64,000 bases of DNA from Thermobifida fusca NBRC 14071 = JCM 3263 (GTDB taxonomy: Bacteria > Actinomycetota > Actinomycetes > Streptosporangiales > Streptosporangiaceae): the NCBI RefSeq assembly GCF_001592045.1, contig NZ_BCWB01000005.1:1-64000 (forward strand). The letters are read 5' to 3'. Of this stretch, positions 9,845-17,690 are shown piece by piece. A program made the translations under genes and the position numbers. The notes under the pieces are model-generated. The model ran no database searches. It was not told the origin of the DNA and worked only from the letters and a program-made list of their open reading frames with translations. Position 1 is the stretch's first letter, and the number at the start of each line of letters is the position of its first letter.

Positions 9845-11161
9845 ATGTCGCGCACTGCCCAAGCCGCCTCTCCCGTAACGGCGGAGATCGAGGCCGCCTC
9901 GGCGACGCTTGATGAGCTGATCGCACGGGGACGCGCCCGGGGACACGTGTCTCTCTCCGAGCTGCGTACTGCGTTCTCCGAGGCCGGGATCACCCCTGCC
10001 GAAGGCCGTTCTCTTCTCCGGGAGCTGTCCGACACCGGAGTCCGGATCGCCAACAACGAGGATACTCCGGTGGACCCCGGTGACGACGACACGCTGGAAG
10101 CTGTTCTGGAGACGACTTCGAAGGGGAGCGGTCGACGCCGTTCTGCCAAGAAAAGAAGCCGGAAGAAGCAGCCAGCCCAGGCCGGGGCGGAGACTACTGA
10201 CGCCCCCGAGGCCGATCTTGACGACCATTCACCGGCTCTGGGCGACTCTGTCCATACCTACCTCAAGGCTATCGGACGCCGGGAACTGCTCACCGCGGAG
10301 CAGGAGGTCGAGCTCGCCAAGCGAATCGAGGCTGGCCTGTACGCCGAATACAAGCTGGGGTGGCTGGAGGAGTCTCCCGGCCCCCAGGAGATGAGCGAGA
10401 CCGAACGCGAAGAGCTGGAGTGGATCGCTGAGGACGGCCGCCGCGCCAAGGCGCACATGCTGGAAGCGAACCTGCGCCTGGTGGTGTCGGTGGCGAAAAA
10501 GTACAGCGACCGCGGCATGCCCCTGCTTGACGTGGTGCAGGAAGGCAACCTCGGGCTGATCCGCGCCGTGGAGAAGTTCGACTACGCCAAGGGCTACAAG
10601 TTCTCCACCTACGCCATGTGGTGGATCCGCCAGGCGATTCAGCGCGGTTTCGCGGACTCGGCGCGGACGATCCGGCTGCCGGTCCACGTGCTGGAGCTGC
10701 TGAGCAAGCTCAGCCGTCTGGAGCGCGATATGCACCAGACGCTGGGCCGCGAACCCACCCCCGACGAGCTGGCCCAGGAGCTCGGGAAGACCCCGGCGCA
10801 GATCGAAGAGCTGCTGCGGATCACCCGCCAGCCGATCAGTCTCGACTCGACGATCGGCGAAGACGGGGAGACCCGGATCGGCGACCTCATCGAGGACGTG
10901 GACGCGTCCGAGGCGTCCGAGGTGGTGGACCGCCAGTTGATGGCCGACCAACTGCGTCGCGCGCTCGACGACCTGGAGCCCCGTGAAGCGACCATCATGT
11001 CGCTGCGGTTCGGCCTATTTGACGGGCGTCCGCGCACCCTGGACGAGATCGGCAAGCACCTGGGCCTGACCCGGGAGCGGATCCGACAGTTGGAGAAGCA
11101 GTCCCTGTCCAAGCTGCGGCATCCCAGCCGCGCCCGGCAACTGCTGGACTTCGCTAGCTGA
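9845..11161 (+). CDS. RNA polymerase sigma-70 factor, HrdB/HrdD-like
   Basis: This 438-residue sigma factor has a region 1.1-like N-terminus (about 12-75: ELIARGRARGHVSLSELRTA), a basic Lys/Arg-rich linker, region 1.2 (SVHTYLKAIGRRELLT), region 2 (EANLRLVVSVAKKYSDRGMP, FSTYAMWWIRQAIQRG), region 3, and region 4 with the helix-turn-helix RTLDEIGKHLGLTRERIRQLE. Region 2.4/3.0 reads IQRGFADSARTIRLPVHVLE, where the essential HrdB factor usually has TRAMADQARTIRIPVHMVE. That is closer to the non-essential HrdA/HrdD group, although the N-terminus looks principal-like. It could be a group 2 sigma or a divergent principal one. The ATG follows a purine-rich AGGGAGGGAGG. An ECF-type promoter lies upstream, suggesting induction by stress. 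Confidence 0.88.
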   Translation: MSRTAQAASPVTAEIEAASATLDELIARGRARGHVSLSELRTAFSEAGITPAEGRSLLRELSDTGVRIANNEDTPVDPGDDDTLEAVLETTSKGSGRRRSAKKRSRKKQPAQAGAETTDAPEADLDDHSPALGDSVHTYLKAIGRRELLTAEQEVELAKRIEAGLYAEYKLGWLEESPGPQEMSETEREELEWIAEDGRRAKAHMLEANLRLVVSVAKKYSDRGMPLLDVVQEGNLGLIRAVEKFDYAKGYKFSTYAMWWIRQAIQRGFADSARTIRLPVHVLELLSKLSRLERDMHQTLGREPTPDELAQELGKTPAQIEELLRITRQPISLDSTIGEDGETRIGDLIEDVDASEASEVVDRQLMADQLRRALDDLEPREATIMSLRFGLFDGRPRTLDEIGKHLGLTRERIRQLEKQSLSKLRHPSRARQLLDFAS

Positions 11162-11172
11162 TCCGGTATGGG

Positions 11173-11227
11173 CCGCGCGTCGCGGCTCCCGCACCAGACG
11201 GGTGGTGCGCGGCGCCGCGACGCGCGG
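11173..11227 (+). terminator. long hairpin after the sigma factor gene
   Basis: A 14-bp perfect outer stem (11173-11186 with 11214-11227) encloses a second hairpin (GCACCA / TGGTGC). It starts 11 bases after the stop. There is no U-tract. The rest of the gap to 11432 holds no gene that I can support. Confidence 0.65.
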
Positions 11228-11432
11228 GAGAAGCCGCTGCTCGTCCAGGCATCCCCGGCAGCGTCGACACGTGCCCTGTCACGGCGTGGCCGCTGAGCTG
11301 TGAGCCCGCCACGCCCCCAGTCTGGGGAACGGGACTCGTCCTGCCCGGCGAACGCGGGGCAGCACCCGGCGGGGCGCTGACGGTCGTTCTGTGCCTGTTG
11401 CGAGGACGGCTGCCTTGCTGGTTCGTGCCCCG

Positions 11433-11807
11433 TCAGCGGGTGAGGTTCTCTACTGCCGCCCGCACGATGTCCACAGCCTCCTGCTGGGAGATCCCCAACC
11501 GGGACACTGTTTCGGCGTAGCGGCGTGCCGCCGCCAGCGCTTCGGCGCGCTGCCGGTCGCCGCCGGCCGCAATGAACGTGCCCGACCTGCCCCGGGTTTC
11601 CACGACGCCTGCCTGTTCCAGCTCCCGGTAGGCGCGCGCCGCCGTGTTCACTGCCACCGACAGTTCGCTGGCTAGGGCACGCACCGTAGGCAGTTTGTAG
11701 CCGACCGGCAGCCGTCCGCTCGCAGCGGCGTTGGCGACGGCCGCGCGGATCTGCTCGTACGGCGGAACTTTGGAATTCGGGTCGATACGCACAAAGTCCG
11801 TCGCCAT
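11433..11807 (-). CDS. GntR-family regulator, short YtrA type
   Basis: This regulator has 124 residues: an N-terminal winged helix (PPYEQIRAAVANAAASGRLP, YKLPTVRALASELSVAVNT, VVETRGRSGTFIA) and a short C-terminal helical tail typical of the YtrA subfamily, without an effector domain of FadR or HutC type. YtrA-type regulators often control adjacent ABC transporter genes, but none is present. Instead the gene follows a small coiled-coil protein by 13 bases on the same strand, so the two probably share a transcript. The target and ligand are unknown. Confidence 0.85.
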   Translation of the reverse strand: MATDFVRIDPNSKVPPYEQIRAAVANAAASGRLPVGYKLPTVRALASELSVAVNTAARAYRELEQAGVVETRGRSGTFIAAGGDRQRAEALAAARRYAETVSRLGISQQEAVDIVRAAVENLTR

Positions 11808-11820
11808 GGTGTCACGCCCT

Positions 11821-12216
11821 TCAGGCTGTCACTGGGCTGCGCGGGACCCGCTCAATACCGTGCAGGCGGTGCTGCTCCCGCAGGCTCAACAGCCGTTCTG
11901 CGACTTCCGTGGCCTTCTTCACCTCTGGGCGGGCCAGACGACGCCGCCGGTAGATGCGGTCCTCGTAGCCGCGGAGGCCCACCAGTACCCGCTGGTGGGC
12001 GTAGGCGGCGCGCATCGCCTCGGTGAGAGCCGCATCGTAGGCGACCCCCAACCGGTTGAGCTCCACCACGTCGGCGCCCTCCCGGCGGGCCCGCAGCAGC
12101 TCCTCCTCCGCTTTCCGGGCTGCTTCGAGCAGCTCGGGAAGCTGCTGCGCTTTCTCGGTGTCCTCTGCGTATCGCGCACGCGCCTCTGCTCCGACTTTGC
12201 GGGCTCCCAGCACCAT
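11821..12216 (-). CDS. hypothetical helical protein in an operon with GntR
   Basis: I do not recognise this 131-residue protein. It is rich in Ala, Arg, Glu and Leu and should be mostly alpha-helical, with a likely coiled coil over residues 10-60 (EDTEKAQQLPELLEAARKAE, EEELLRARREGADV). There is no signal peptide, membrane span or cysteine pattern. The ATG at 12216 follows GGGAG with a five-base spacer; an earlier in-frame ATG encodes unconserved sequence. The GntR gene starts 13 bases after its stop, so they are probably co-transcribed. It is divergent from a TetR gene, and the 116 bases between them carry that regulator's operator. Confidence 0.6.
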   Translation of the reverse strand: MVLGARKVGAEARARYAEDTEKAQQLPELLEAARKAEEELLRARREGADVVELNRLGVAYDAALTEAMRAAYAHQRVLVGLRGYEDRIYRRRRLARPEVKKATEVAERLLSLREQHRLHGIERVPRSPVTA

Positions 12217-12303
12217 GCTCGCTCCCTTGTCTTGGATGGTTAGCACCCACTTTAGAGGGCTGCAGTGGTCCGGTTTCCGACACCCGACCGCCATCCGCAC
12301 CTG

Positions 12304-12326
12304 ACTTTACGTAGTAAGTCTAGGAT
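12304..12326 (+). promoter_or_regulatory. TetR operator overlapping a leaderless promoter
   Basis: ACTT-TAC-GTA-GTA-AGT at 12304-12319 contains the perfect inverted repeat TTAC-N3-GTAA. It is followed at once by a -10-like TAGGAT (12321-12326), six bases before the GTG of the TetR gene. The layout suggests autorepression, perhaps also of the divergent gene. Confidence 0.5.
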
Positions 12327-12332
12327 GGCGGT

Positions 12333-13016
12333 GTGAGTCGCAACAACGCTGGTCTCAGCCGGGAACGGATCGTCGCCGAGGCTCTCCGCATCATCGACGG
12401 CATGGGCCTGCGCAGCCTCACCATGCGCCGGCTCGGCGACGCCCTCAACGTCGAAGCGATGGCCATCTACCACCACTTCCCGCTGGGCAAGGAACAGCTC
12501 TACAGCGCGATCGTGGAGTACATCAGCGACCCTGCCCGGGCTCTCGCCTCCCCTGCAGCCGAAACCGCCCCGGAGGATGAGGCTACCCCCGAAACCGATC
12601 CTGAACCCGAGCCGCGGCCGTGGGACCAGCGGCTGCGCGACTGGGCGTGCGACTACCGTGCCGCCCTGCTCCGCCACTCGGGGGCGCTGCCTCTCATGAT
12701 CCACCGCCGTCCCGACACGGTGGCGGCCCTGCGCGCCACGGAACTGCACTATGCGGCGTTCACCGAAGCAGGCCTGCCCCCGGAGGAGGTTCCCGGGGCG
12801 GCAGCCGCGTTGACCTCCTATGTCTTGGGCGCGGTGATCCACCAGGTGCGTTCCGAAGGACTGCCCAGCAGCGACCCTGCCGTCCTCGACGGGCGGTTCC
12901 CCACTGTTATGGCGTTGAGCTCGATCGACGTCGACCACGACCGGGTTTTCCGCACCGGCTTGGACGCGCTCCTGGCCGGTCTCACCGCCCCCCGGGTCCA
13001 GCACGGCGAGCGGTGA
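12333..13016 (+). CDS. TetR-family regulator
   Basis: The protein has 227 residues. The N-terminal helix-turn-helix is clear: SRERIVAEALRIIDGMGLRS, then TMRRLGDALNVEAMAIYHHF. The C-terminal part (about 100-220) resembles the TetR_C domain found with tetracycline-type and multidrug repressors (LPLMIHRRPDTVAALRATEL, AALTSYVLGAVIHQ). An acidic Pro/Glu linker at 70-98 separates the two. The GTG at 12333 has no ribosome site; a -10 box six bases upstream implies a leaderless mRNA, and an inverted repeat covers it. No efflux pump adjoins, so the ligand and other targets cannot be named. Confidence 0.87.
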   Translation: MSRNNAGLSRERIVAEALRIIDGMGLRSLTMRRLGDALNVEAMAIYHHFPLGKEQLYSAIVEYISDPARALASPAAETAPEDEATPETDPEPEPRPWDQRLRDWACDYRAALLRHSGALPLMIHRRPDTVAALRATELHYAAFTEAGLPPEEVPGAAAALTSYVLGAVIHQVRSEGLPSSDPAVLDGRFPTVMALSSIDVDHDRVFRTGLDALLAGLTAPRVQHGER

Positions 13017-13041
13017 GGCCGGCCCCGTCGGCCACCCCTGG

Positions 13042-13686
13042 TCAGCCCAAGCCGACCTCCCGGGCGACAATGGCCGCCTGGACCCGGCTACGCAGGTCCA
13101 GCTTGGTCAGAATCCGGCTGACGTGGGTTTTCGCCGTGGTCTCGGTAATGTAGAGGCGCCGCGCGATCTGCTGGTTCGACAGCCCTTCCCCGATACAGGC
13201 CAGCACTTCGCGCTCCCGGGGGGTGAGCCGCTCCAGGATGGCGGGGTCTGCTTTCTCCTGCTCCCGCGGCCGGGTGGCGGCGAACTCGTTGATGAGCCGT
13301 CGAGTCACCGCGGGCGCGATCATGCCCTCTCCCCGCGCCACCGTGTGCACCGCTTTCAGCAGGTCCGCAGCCTCCACGTCTTTCAGCAGAAAACCCGCGG
13401 CCCCCGCCCGCAGCGCCCCGAACACGTACTCGTCCAAGTCGAAAGTGGTCAACACCAGCACATCGATCCCGGCCGCGGCAAGCTCCTGGGTGGCGGAAAT
13501 CCCGTCCCGCCGCGGCATGCGCACATCCATGAGCGCCACGTCAGGCCGCAGCCGCAGACACGTGTCCACCGCTTCCTGCCCGTCGGCTGCCTCGGCCACC
13601 ACCGTGATGCCGGGATCGGTCTCCAAGATCATCACCAGCCCGGCGCGCACTGCCGCCTGGTCTTCAGCCACCACGACCCTGACCAC
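13042..13686 (-). CDS. NarL/LuxR-family response regulator
   Basis: The 214 residues comprise a receiver domain (about 3-118) with the phosphoacceptor Asp at about 54 (VALMDVRMP), Thr in LTTFDLDEY and Lys in FLLKD, then a LuxR-type helix-turn-helix (about 150-212) with LTPREREVLACIGEGLSNQQ and TAKTHVSRILTKL. It is the partner of the histidine kinase just upstream, 20 bases away. The GTG at 13686 follows GGAGG, whereas in-frame codons further upstream run into the kinase gene. It converges with the TetR gene with 25 bases between stops. The signal sensed is unknown; DesR-like and LiaR-like roles are both possible. Confidence 0.9.
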   Translation of the reverse strand: MVRVVVAEDQAAVRAGLVMILETDPGITVVAEAADGQEAVDTCLRLRPDVALMDVRMPRRDGISATQELAAAGIDVLVLTTFDLDEYVFGALRAGAAGFLLKDVEAADLLKAVHTVARGEGMIAPAVTRRLINEFAATRPREQEKADPAILERLTPREREVLACIGEGLSNQQIARRLYITETTAKTHVSRILTKLDLRSRVQAAIVAREVGLG

Positions 13687-13706
13687 GTGTCCTCCACCCT
13701 GTCCTG

Positions 13707-14945
13707 CTACGACTCGATGGGAAGCTCGACCCGTACTCGCCACTGCCCGTCCCCGTTGAGTCCGGCGCGGAATCGACCGCCAAGCAGCACGGTCCGCTCC
13801 CGCATCCCCGCCAGCCCAGTCCCCGACCCCCAAGCTCCGGTCCGGGACGGCTCCGCCGGCTCTGCGACCGGGTTCTCCGCCTCGATCACCAGCCACTCCC
13901 CTGCGTCCTCGGCGTCGGCTGTGCGGCGCACCGTGACCCGCAGCCGCGGCGGCGAAGCGTAGCGCAACGCGTTCGTCATGCACTCCTGCACGGTCCGGTA
14001 CGCTGCCGCGTCCACCCGCGCCGGCAGTTCCCCGGCCTCCTCGACCCCGGAGAGCACCACGTCAAGGCCCGCGTCCCGCGCGGTGGCGGCCAACTGGCCC
14101 ACATCTCTCAAGCAGAGAGCGACCCGTTCGGCCTCATACTGCTCCCCGGCCCGCAGCACTTCGATCATCCGGCGCATCTCCGCCAGCCCGCGCACACTGT
14201 TGTCCCGCACAGTGCGCAGCACCCCGCGGACCCGCTCCGGGTCGAACTCGCGGAGCGCGAGAGCCGCCGTGGACTGGAGCGCCACCGCGCTCAAATGGTT
14301 GGCGACCACATCGTGCAGTTCCCGGGCCATACGAGCCCGTTCGGCCGCGATCGCGTTGGCCCGGTCCAGTTCCGCCATCCGCGTGACCTGCACGGCCCGC
14401 TGGCGTTCCAATTCGGCCCGTGCCCGGTGGGCGCGCACACTCAACCCGCTGGTCATCGGGGTGACGAACACCAGAACGTAGAGGCCGACCAGCGAAAGCA
14501 CTCCCAGCAGCCCTTCAGCGAGGAGCTCCTCCGGCCACACCAGCACGGCCCCGCCCACGCCGAGGACACCGAGCGCACCTACCGCGGCGACCACCCCGTA
14601 GGCGAGACGGCTGCCGCCCCACACGGTCACCGCGTACAGCAGGTCCCCGTAGACCGCTACTGGCCAAACCGAGGGGCCGACCACGACAAGGTCGAGAGCT
14701 AGACCGATCGTGCCGATCGTCAGCCCCACCCCGGGGCGGGTGCGGCGCAGCAGCAGTGCCGCGCAGACGAAAAGCAGCGGAACGAGCAGCCACAACCGGT
14801 GGACTCCGGGACGGTCCACGAACGCGCCCAAAGCCCACAGCAGCAGTCCCACCGCGGTGTTCGCAGCCGCCCACAGCAGGCTGCCCATGCGGGAGAAACC
14901 GCCGAGGATGTCGCGGTCCAGGAACTCCATCCACTTCTGTCGCAC
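13707..14945 (-). CDS. sensor histidine kinase, HisKA_3 type
   Basis: This kinase has 412 residues. Five or six hydrophobic spans lie between residues 20 and 165, with very short external loops, so sensing is probably within the membrane. A linker (170-200) leads to the HisKA_3 dimerisation domain with the phosphoacceptor His at about 211 in ARELHDVVANHLS. A HATPase_c domain ends the protein, with the N-box in ECMTNALRYA and the G-box GSGTGLAGMRER. It pairs with the response regulator 20 bases downstream. The start is GTG at 14945; an in-frame ATG five codons later is also possible. It is divergent from a small membrane protein gene. Confidence 0.9.
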   Translation of the reverse strand: MRQKWMEFLDRDILGGFSRMGSLLWAAANTAVGLLLWALGAFVDRPGVHRLWLLVPLLFVCAALLLRRTRPGVGLTIGTIGLALDLVVVGPSVWPVAVYGDLLYAVTVWGGSRLAYGVVAAVGALGVLGVGGAVLVWPEELLAEGLLGVLSLVGLYVLVFVTPMTSGLSVRAHRARAELERQRAVQVTRMAELDRANAIAAERARMARELHDVVANHLSAVALQSTAALALREFDPERVRGVLRTVRDNSVRGLAEMRRMIEVLRAGEQYEAERVALCLRDVGQLAATARDAGLDVVLSGVEEAGELPARVDAAAYRTVQECMTNALRYASPPRLRVTVRRTADAEDAGEWLVIEAENPVAEPAEPSRTGAWGSGTGLAGMRERTVLLGGRFRAGLNGDGQWRVRVELPIES

Positions 14946-15092
14946 ATTCCCATCTCAGCACGCATGCCGGGCCTAGAGCGTCGTCCGAAAGCAGTACATC
15001 GATTCGTTCCTTCCGCGGACGCGCCACCGCGGGCCTGCGCGACACAGTGGGGACAGGAGCTGTCACACAAGGGCCGGGAAGGGAAAACCGTC

Positions 15093-15659
15093 ATGGTGGT
15101 GGCCGCAATCGTCGCCTGCGAAGTGCTGTTCTGGGTGCTGCTGCTCGGCGGGTTGAGCGCCCGCTACCTGCTGCGGCTGCGCTGGTTGAGCACGGTGCTG
15201 CTCCTGCTCGTCCCCGTGTTGGACGTGGCGCTGCTGCTGATCATCGCCTGGCATCTGCGGTCGGGCGGCCACGCTGACGCCAGCCACGGGTTCGGTGCCC
15301 TCTACCTCGGCTTCACCGTGGCGTACGGGCACAGCATGATCGCGTGGGCGGACGCGCGGTTCGCGCACCGCTTCATGGGCGGCCCGCCACCGCCGCAGCG
15401 GCCCCGCCGCGGCTGGGCCGCACTCCGCTACGAGACGGTGGGATGGGTGCGGGGCCTGGTGGCCGCGGGCGTGGGCGCGGCCGTGCTCGCCGGACTGATC
15501 TGGTATGTCGGGGACCCGGCGCGCACCGCGGAGCTGCAGGGGTTCTTCCCGCCGCTTGCCGGGTTCACGGTGATCAACACGGTGGTGTTCGTGTGGGGGT
15601 GTGTGGAAGCGGTGCTGCCTTCCCGAGGTACCGCCGACACTGAAAGCGTGGCACGGTAG
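15093..15659 (+). CDS. five-span membrane protein of unknown function
   Basis: This protein of 188 residues has about five hydrophobic segments: 3-26, 28-52, 66-90, 113-138 and 146-172. It has no signal peptide and no clear enzyme motif. The loop after span three is basic and Pro-rich (PPPPQRPRRGW). I took the ATG at 15093 because the hydrophobic N-terminus starts there and a purine-rich GGGAAGGGAAA precedes it; a longer frame opens upstream but encodes non-membrane filler. It is divergent from the histidine kinase and 37 bases before endonuclease V on the same strand. Its function is not known to me. Confidence 0.65.
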   Translation: MVVAAIVACEVLFWVLLLGGLSARYLLRLRWLSTVLLLLVPVLDVALLLIIAWHLRSGGHADASHGFGALYLGFTVAYGHSMIAWADARFAHRFMGGPPPPQRPRRGWAALRYETVGWVRGLVAAGVGAAVLAGLIWYVGDPARTAELQGFFPPLAGFTVINTVVFVWGCVEAVLPSRGTADTESVAR

Positions 15660-15696
15660 TCAGGTCTGCCCTCGCCTCACCCGACGGGAAGGTGCC

Positions 15697-16392
15697 ATGC
15701 CCCACATCACCCCGGAGTTGGCGGCCATGGAACTGTGGCCTACCGACCCTGATGCGGCACGTGCCCTCCAAAGCCGGTTGGCGTCCCGGGTACGTGTCCA
15801 CCCCTGCGACCCGGATGCGGTGCGCCTGGTCGCAGGCCTGGATGTGAGCTACGGTCCGACCGAGCTGGTGGCGGCCGCGGTCGTCGTGGACGCCGCCACG
15901 TTGGAGGTCACCGCCCAGGCCACGGTGCGCGCAACGCCGACGTTCCCCTATGTGCCGGGCCTGTTCGCGTTCCGGGAACTGCCGCCGCTGCTCGCCGCAC
16001 TGGAACAGTTGCCTGTCGAACCGGACGTGTACCTCTGCGACGGTTACGGGCTGGCGCATCCGCGCCGGTTCGGGCTGGCCTGCCATCTGGGGGTTTTGGT
16101 GGACCGGCCGGTGTTCGGGGTGGCGAAGACCGCGTTTGTGGGTGACGCCGCCGAACCCGGCCCGCGGCGGGGCTCAGCCACCGACCTGGTGGACCGCGGT
16201 GAAGTGGTGGGCCGCTGCCTGCGGGTCCACGACGGGGTCAAACCGGTGTACGTGTCGGTGGGGCACCGGGTGGACTTGGATTCCGCGTGCGAGCTGGTGC
16301 TACGGCTGTCGCCGCGCTACCGGATCTGTGAGCCGATCCGCCGCGCCGACCAGTTGTCACGCCGGGAACTGGCCGCATCCGGCCGCGCGTGA
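15697..16392 (+). CDS. nfi: endonuclease V
   Basis: Endonuclease V nicks DNA near deoxyinosine and starts repair of deaminated adenine. The 231 residues show the family blocks in order: VAGLDVSYG with the first catalytic Asp, TFPYVPGLFAFRELP (usual YIPGFLSFRE), DVYLCDGYGLAHPRRFGLA with the second Asp, GVAKTAF, and the KPVYVSVGHRVDL stretch near the end. The ATG at 15697 follows GGGAAGG with a four-base spacer. It may share a transcript with the membrane protein gene upstream. It converges with the TPR gene with 24 bases between stops. Confidence 0.9.
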   Translation: MPHITPELAAMELWPTDPDAARALQSRLASRVRVHPCDPDAVRLVAGLDVSYGPTELVAAAVVVDAATLEVTAQATVRATPTFPYVPGLFAFRELPPLLAALEQLPVEPDVYLCDGYGLAHPRRFGLACHLGVLVDRPVFGVAKTAFVGDAAEPGPRRGSATDLVDRGEVVGRCLRVHDGVKPVYVSVGHRVDLDSACELVLRLSPRYRICEPIRRADQLSRRELAASGRA

Positions 16393-16416
16393 CCGCGCCA
16401 GTCCCCCGACCCGGTT

Positions 16417-17520
16417 TCAGTCGAGGTCTGTGGTGGTGCGGCCGGTTTGGGCGTGCACATCGTCGCGGAGGGCCGCACCCCACACGTAGTCGTCGACAAC
16501 CTGCAGCGCCGCGGCAAGAGCAGCGTCCGCGCGGGCAGGACCGTCAGCCTGGGCGAGCAGGGCGTAGATTCGGCTGAGGGCGGCGAACAGTTCCCCGGCG
16601 AGCATCGGCGTGGTGTCGGAGGCCACGGCTGCTTCCAGGTAGGGGTCCCACCAGAACGTGGCCTCCCCGGTTTCTGCGGCGACGTCCGGGTCGGGGGTGA
16701 GGAAGCCGCGCCGCAGGCGGGCGCGCACCTCGGCAGCGGTCTGGGGGTCGTCGTGGGTGAGACCGTCGTACCACACGCGTTCCGCGATGGCGGAATCCCC
16801 GCGCACGGCGAGCAGGCGGGCCAAAAGCTCCCGGGCCACCGCAGTGTCGTGGGGGTCTGCCGGCTGCTGGGCGAGGGCCGTGTCGAACTCGGCGATGGCC
16901 TGCTCCACCCGGACCGCGCCGAGCAGGAGCCGCAGGTCCGGCGTGTCGTGGGCGGCGAGCCCGCGGGCGAGGACTTCCGCTGCCTCGGCGGCAGCGCCGC
17001 GTTCCAACAGCCGTCGCGCATAGTCGCGGGCCGCATCCGCTACCGTCTGCGGGTCGGCAGCGTCCAACGCGTACTGCCAGTGGCTGCGCGCGGTCTCATC
17101 GTCGCCGCGGGCTTCCGCGAGGCGCGCCAGCCCGTGATGGGCCGCCCCCAGGTAGCGCTGGTTACCGAATTCCACCACGGTCTGCCAGGCACGGGCGGCC
17201 GCGTCGCTGTCCCCTTCTTTTTCGCACAGCAGCGCCAGGTGGTAGGCGGCGCGTGGGGAGAACTCCGGGTCGGCGGCGGCAATCGCTGTCTCGTCTGCTT
17301 GCCGAGCGCCCGCAGTGTCCCCGAGGTGGTCGCGCACCACTGCGAGCCCGAGCGCGGCCTGGGCCCGGTAGCGGGGCCCGGCGTCGGCGACGACCCGCTC
17401 ATACAGTTCAGCGGCCCGGTCCGCGTGCCCCGCCTCAGCTAAATCGCGGGCCTGGCTGCACAGGGTCGCTGCCGCAGGGTCGTCGAGCCGGGGCGGGGAG
17501 GCTGGTCGGGAGGACTGCAC
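16417..17520 (-). CDS. tetratricopeptide repeat protein
   Basis: This 367-residue soluble protein is built of TPR-like helix pairs. Clear units begin around residues 25 (GHADRAAELYERVVADAGPR), 60 (GDTAGARQADETAIAAADPE), 96 (GDSDAAARAWQTVVEFGNQR) and 132 (GDDETARSHWQYALDAADPQ). Later ones are weaker. There is no signal peptide. The C-terminal third (TFWWDPYLEAAV onward) is unique. TPR arrays bind partner proteins or peptides; none is indicated by the neighbourhood. The start is a GTG at 17520, with no strong ribosome site. Confidence 0.8.
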   Translation of the reverse strand: MQSSRPASPPRLDDPAAATLCSQARDLAEAGHADRAAELYERVVADAGPRYRAQAALGLAVVRDHLGDTAGARQADETAIAAADPEFSPRAAYHLALLCEKEGDSDAAARAWQTVVEFGNQRYLGAAHHGLARLAEARGDDETARSHWQYALDAADPQTVADAARDYARRLLERGAAAEAAEVLARGLAAHDTPDLRLLLGAVRVEQAIAEFDTALAQQPADPHDTAVARELLARLLAVRGDSAIAERVWYDGLTHDDPQTAAEVRARLRRGFLTPDPDVAAETGEATFWWDPYLEAAVASDTTPMLAGELFAALSRIYALLAQADGPARADAALAAALQVVDDYVWGAALRDDVHAQTGRTTTDLD

Positions 17521-17599
17521 GGTCGCACACTGCTTTCCGTCCGGGGGTGAAGGACCCTTCGGAGATTAGCGGTTCCTCCCCGCCCCCTGTACCGGTCTT

Positions 17600-17626
17600 G
17601 CCGTTCCCGGCCACGCCGGGAACGGC
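17600..17626 (-). terminator. terminator after gcvP
   Basis: A 12-bp perfect stem (GCCGTTCCCGGC / GCCGGGAACGGC) with a three-base loop lies 65 bases past the gcvP stop. There is no U-tract. Confidence 0.6.
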
Positions 17627-17690
17627 GGGCGGCCGCGCAGCCTCACGGACGGGCCGGGCTGCCTCGACCGGAGCCTTCTGTCGCGGGCCG

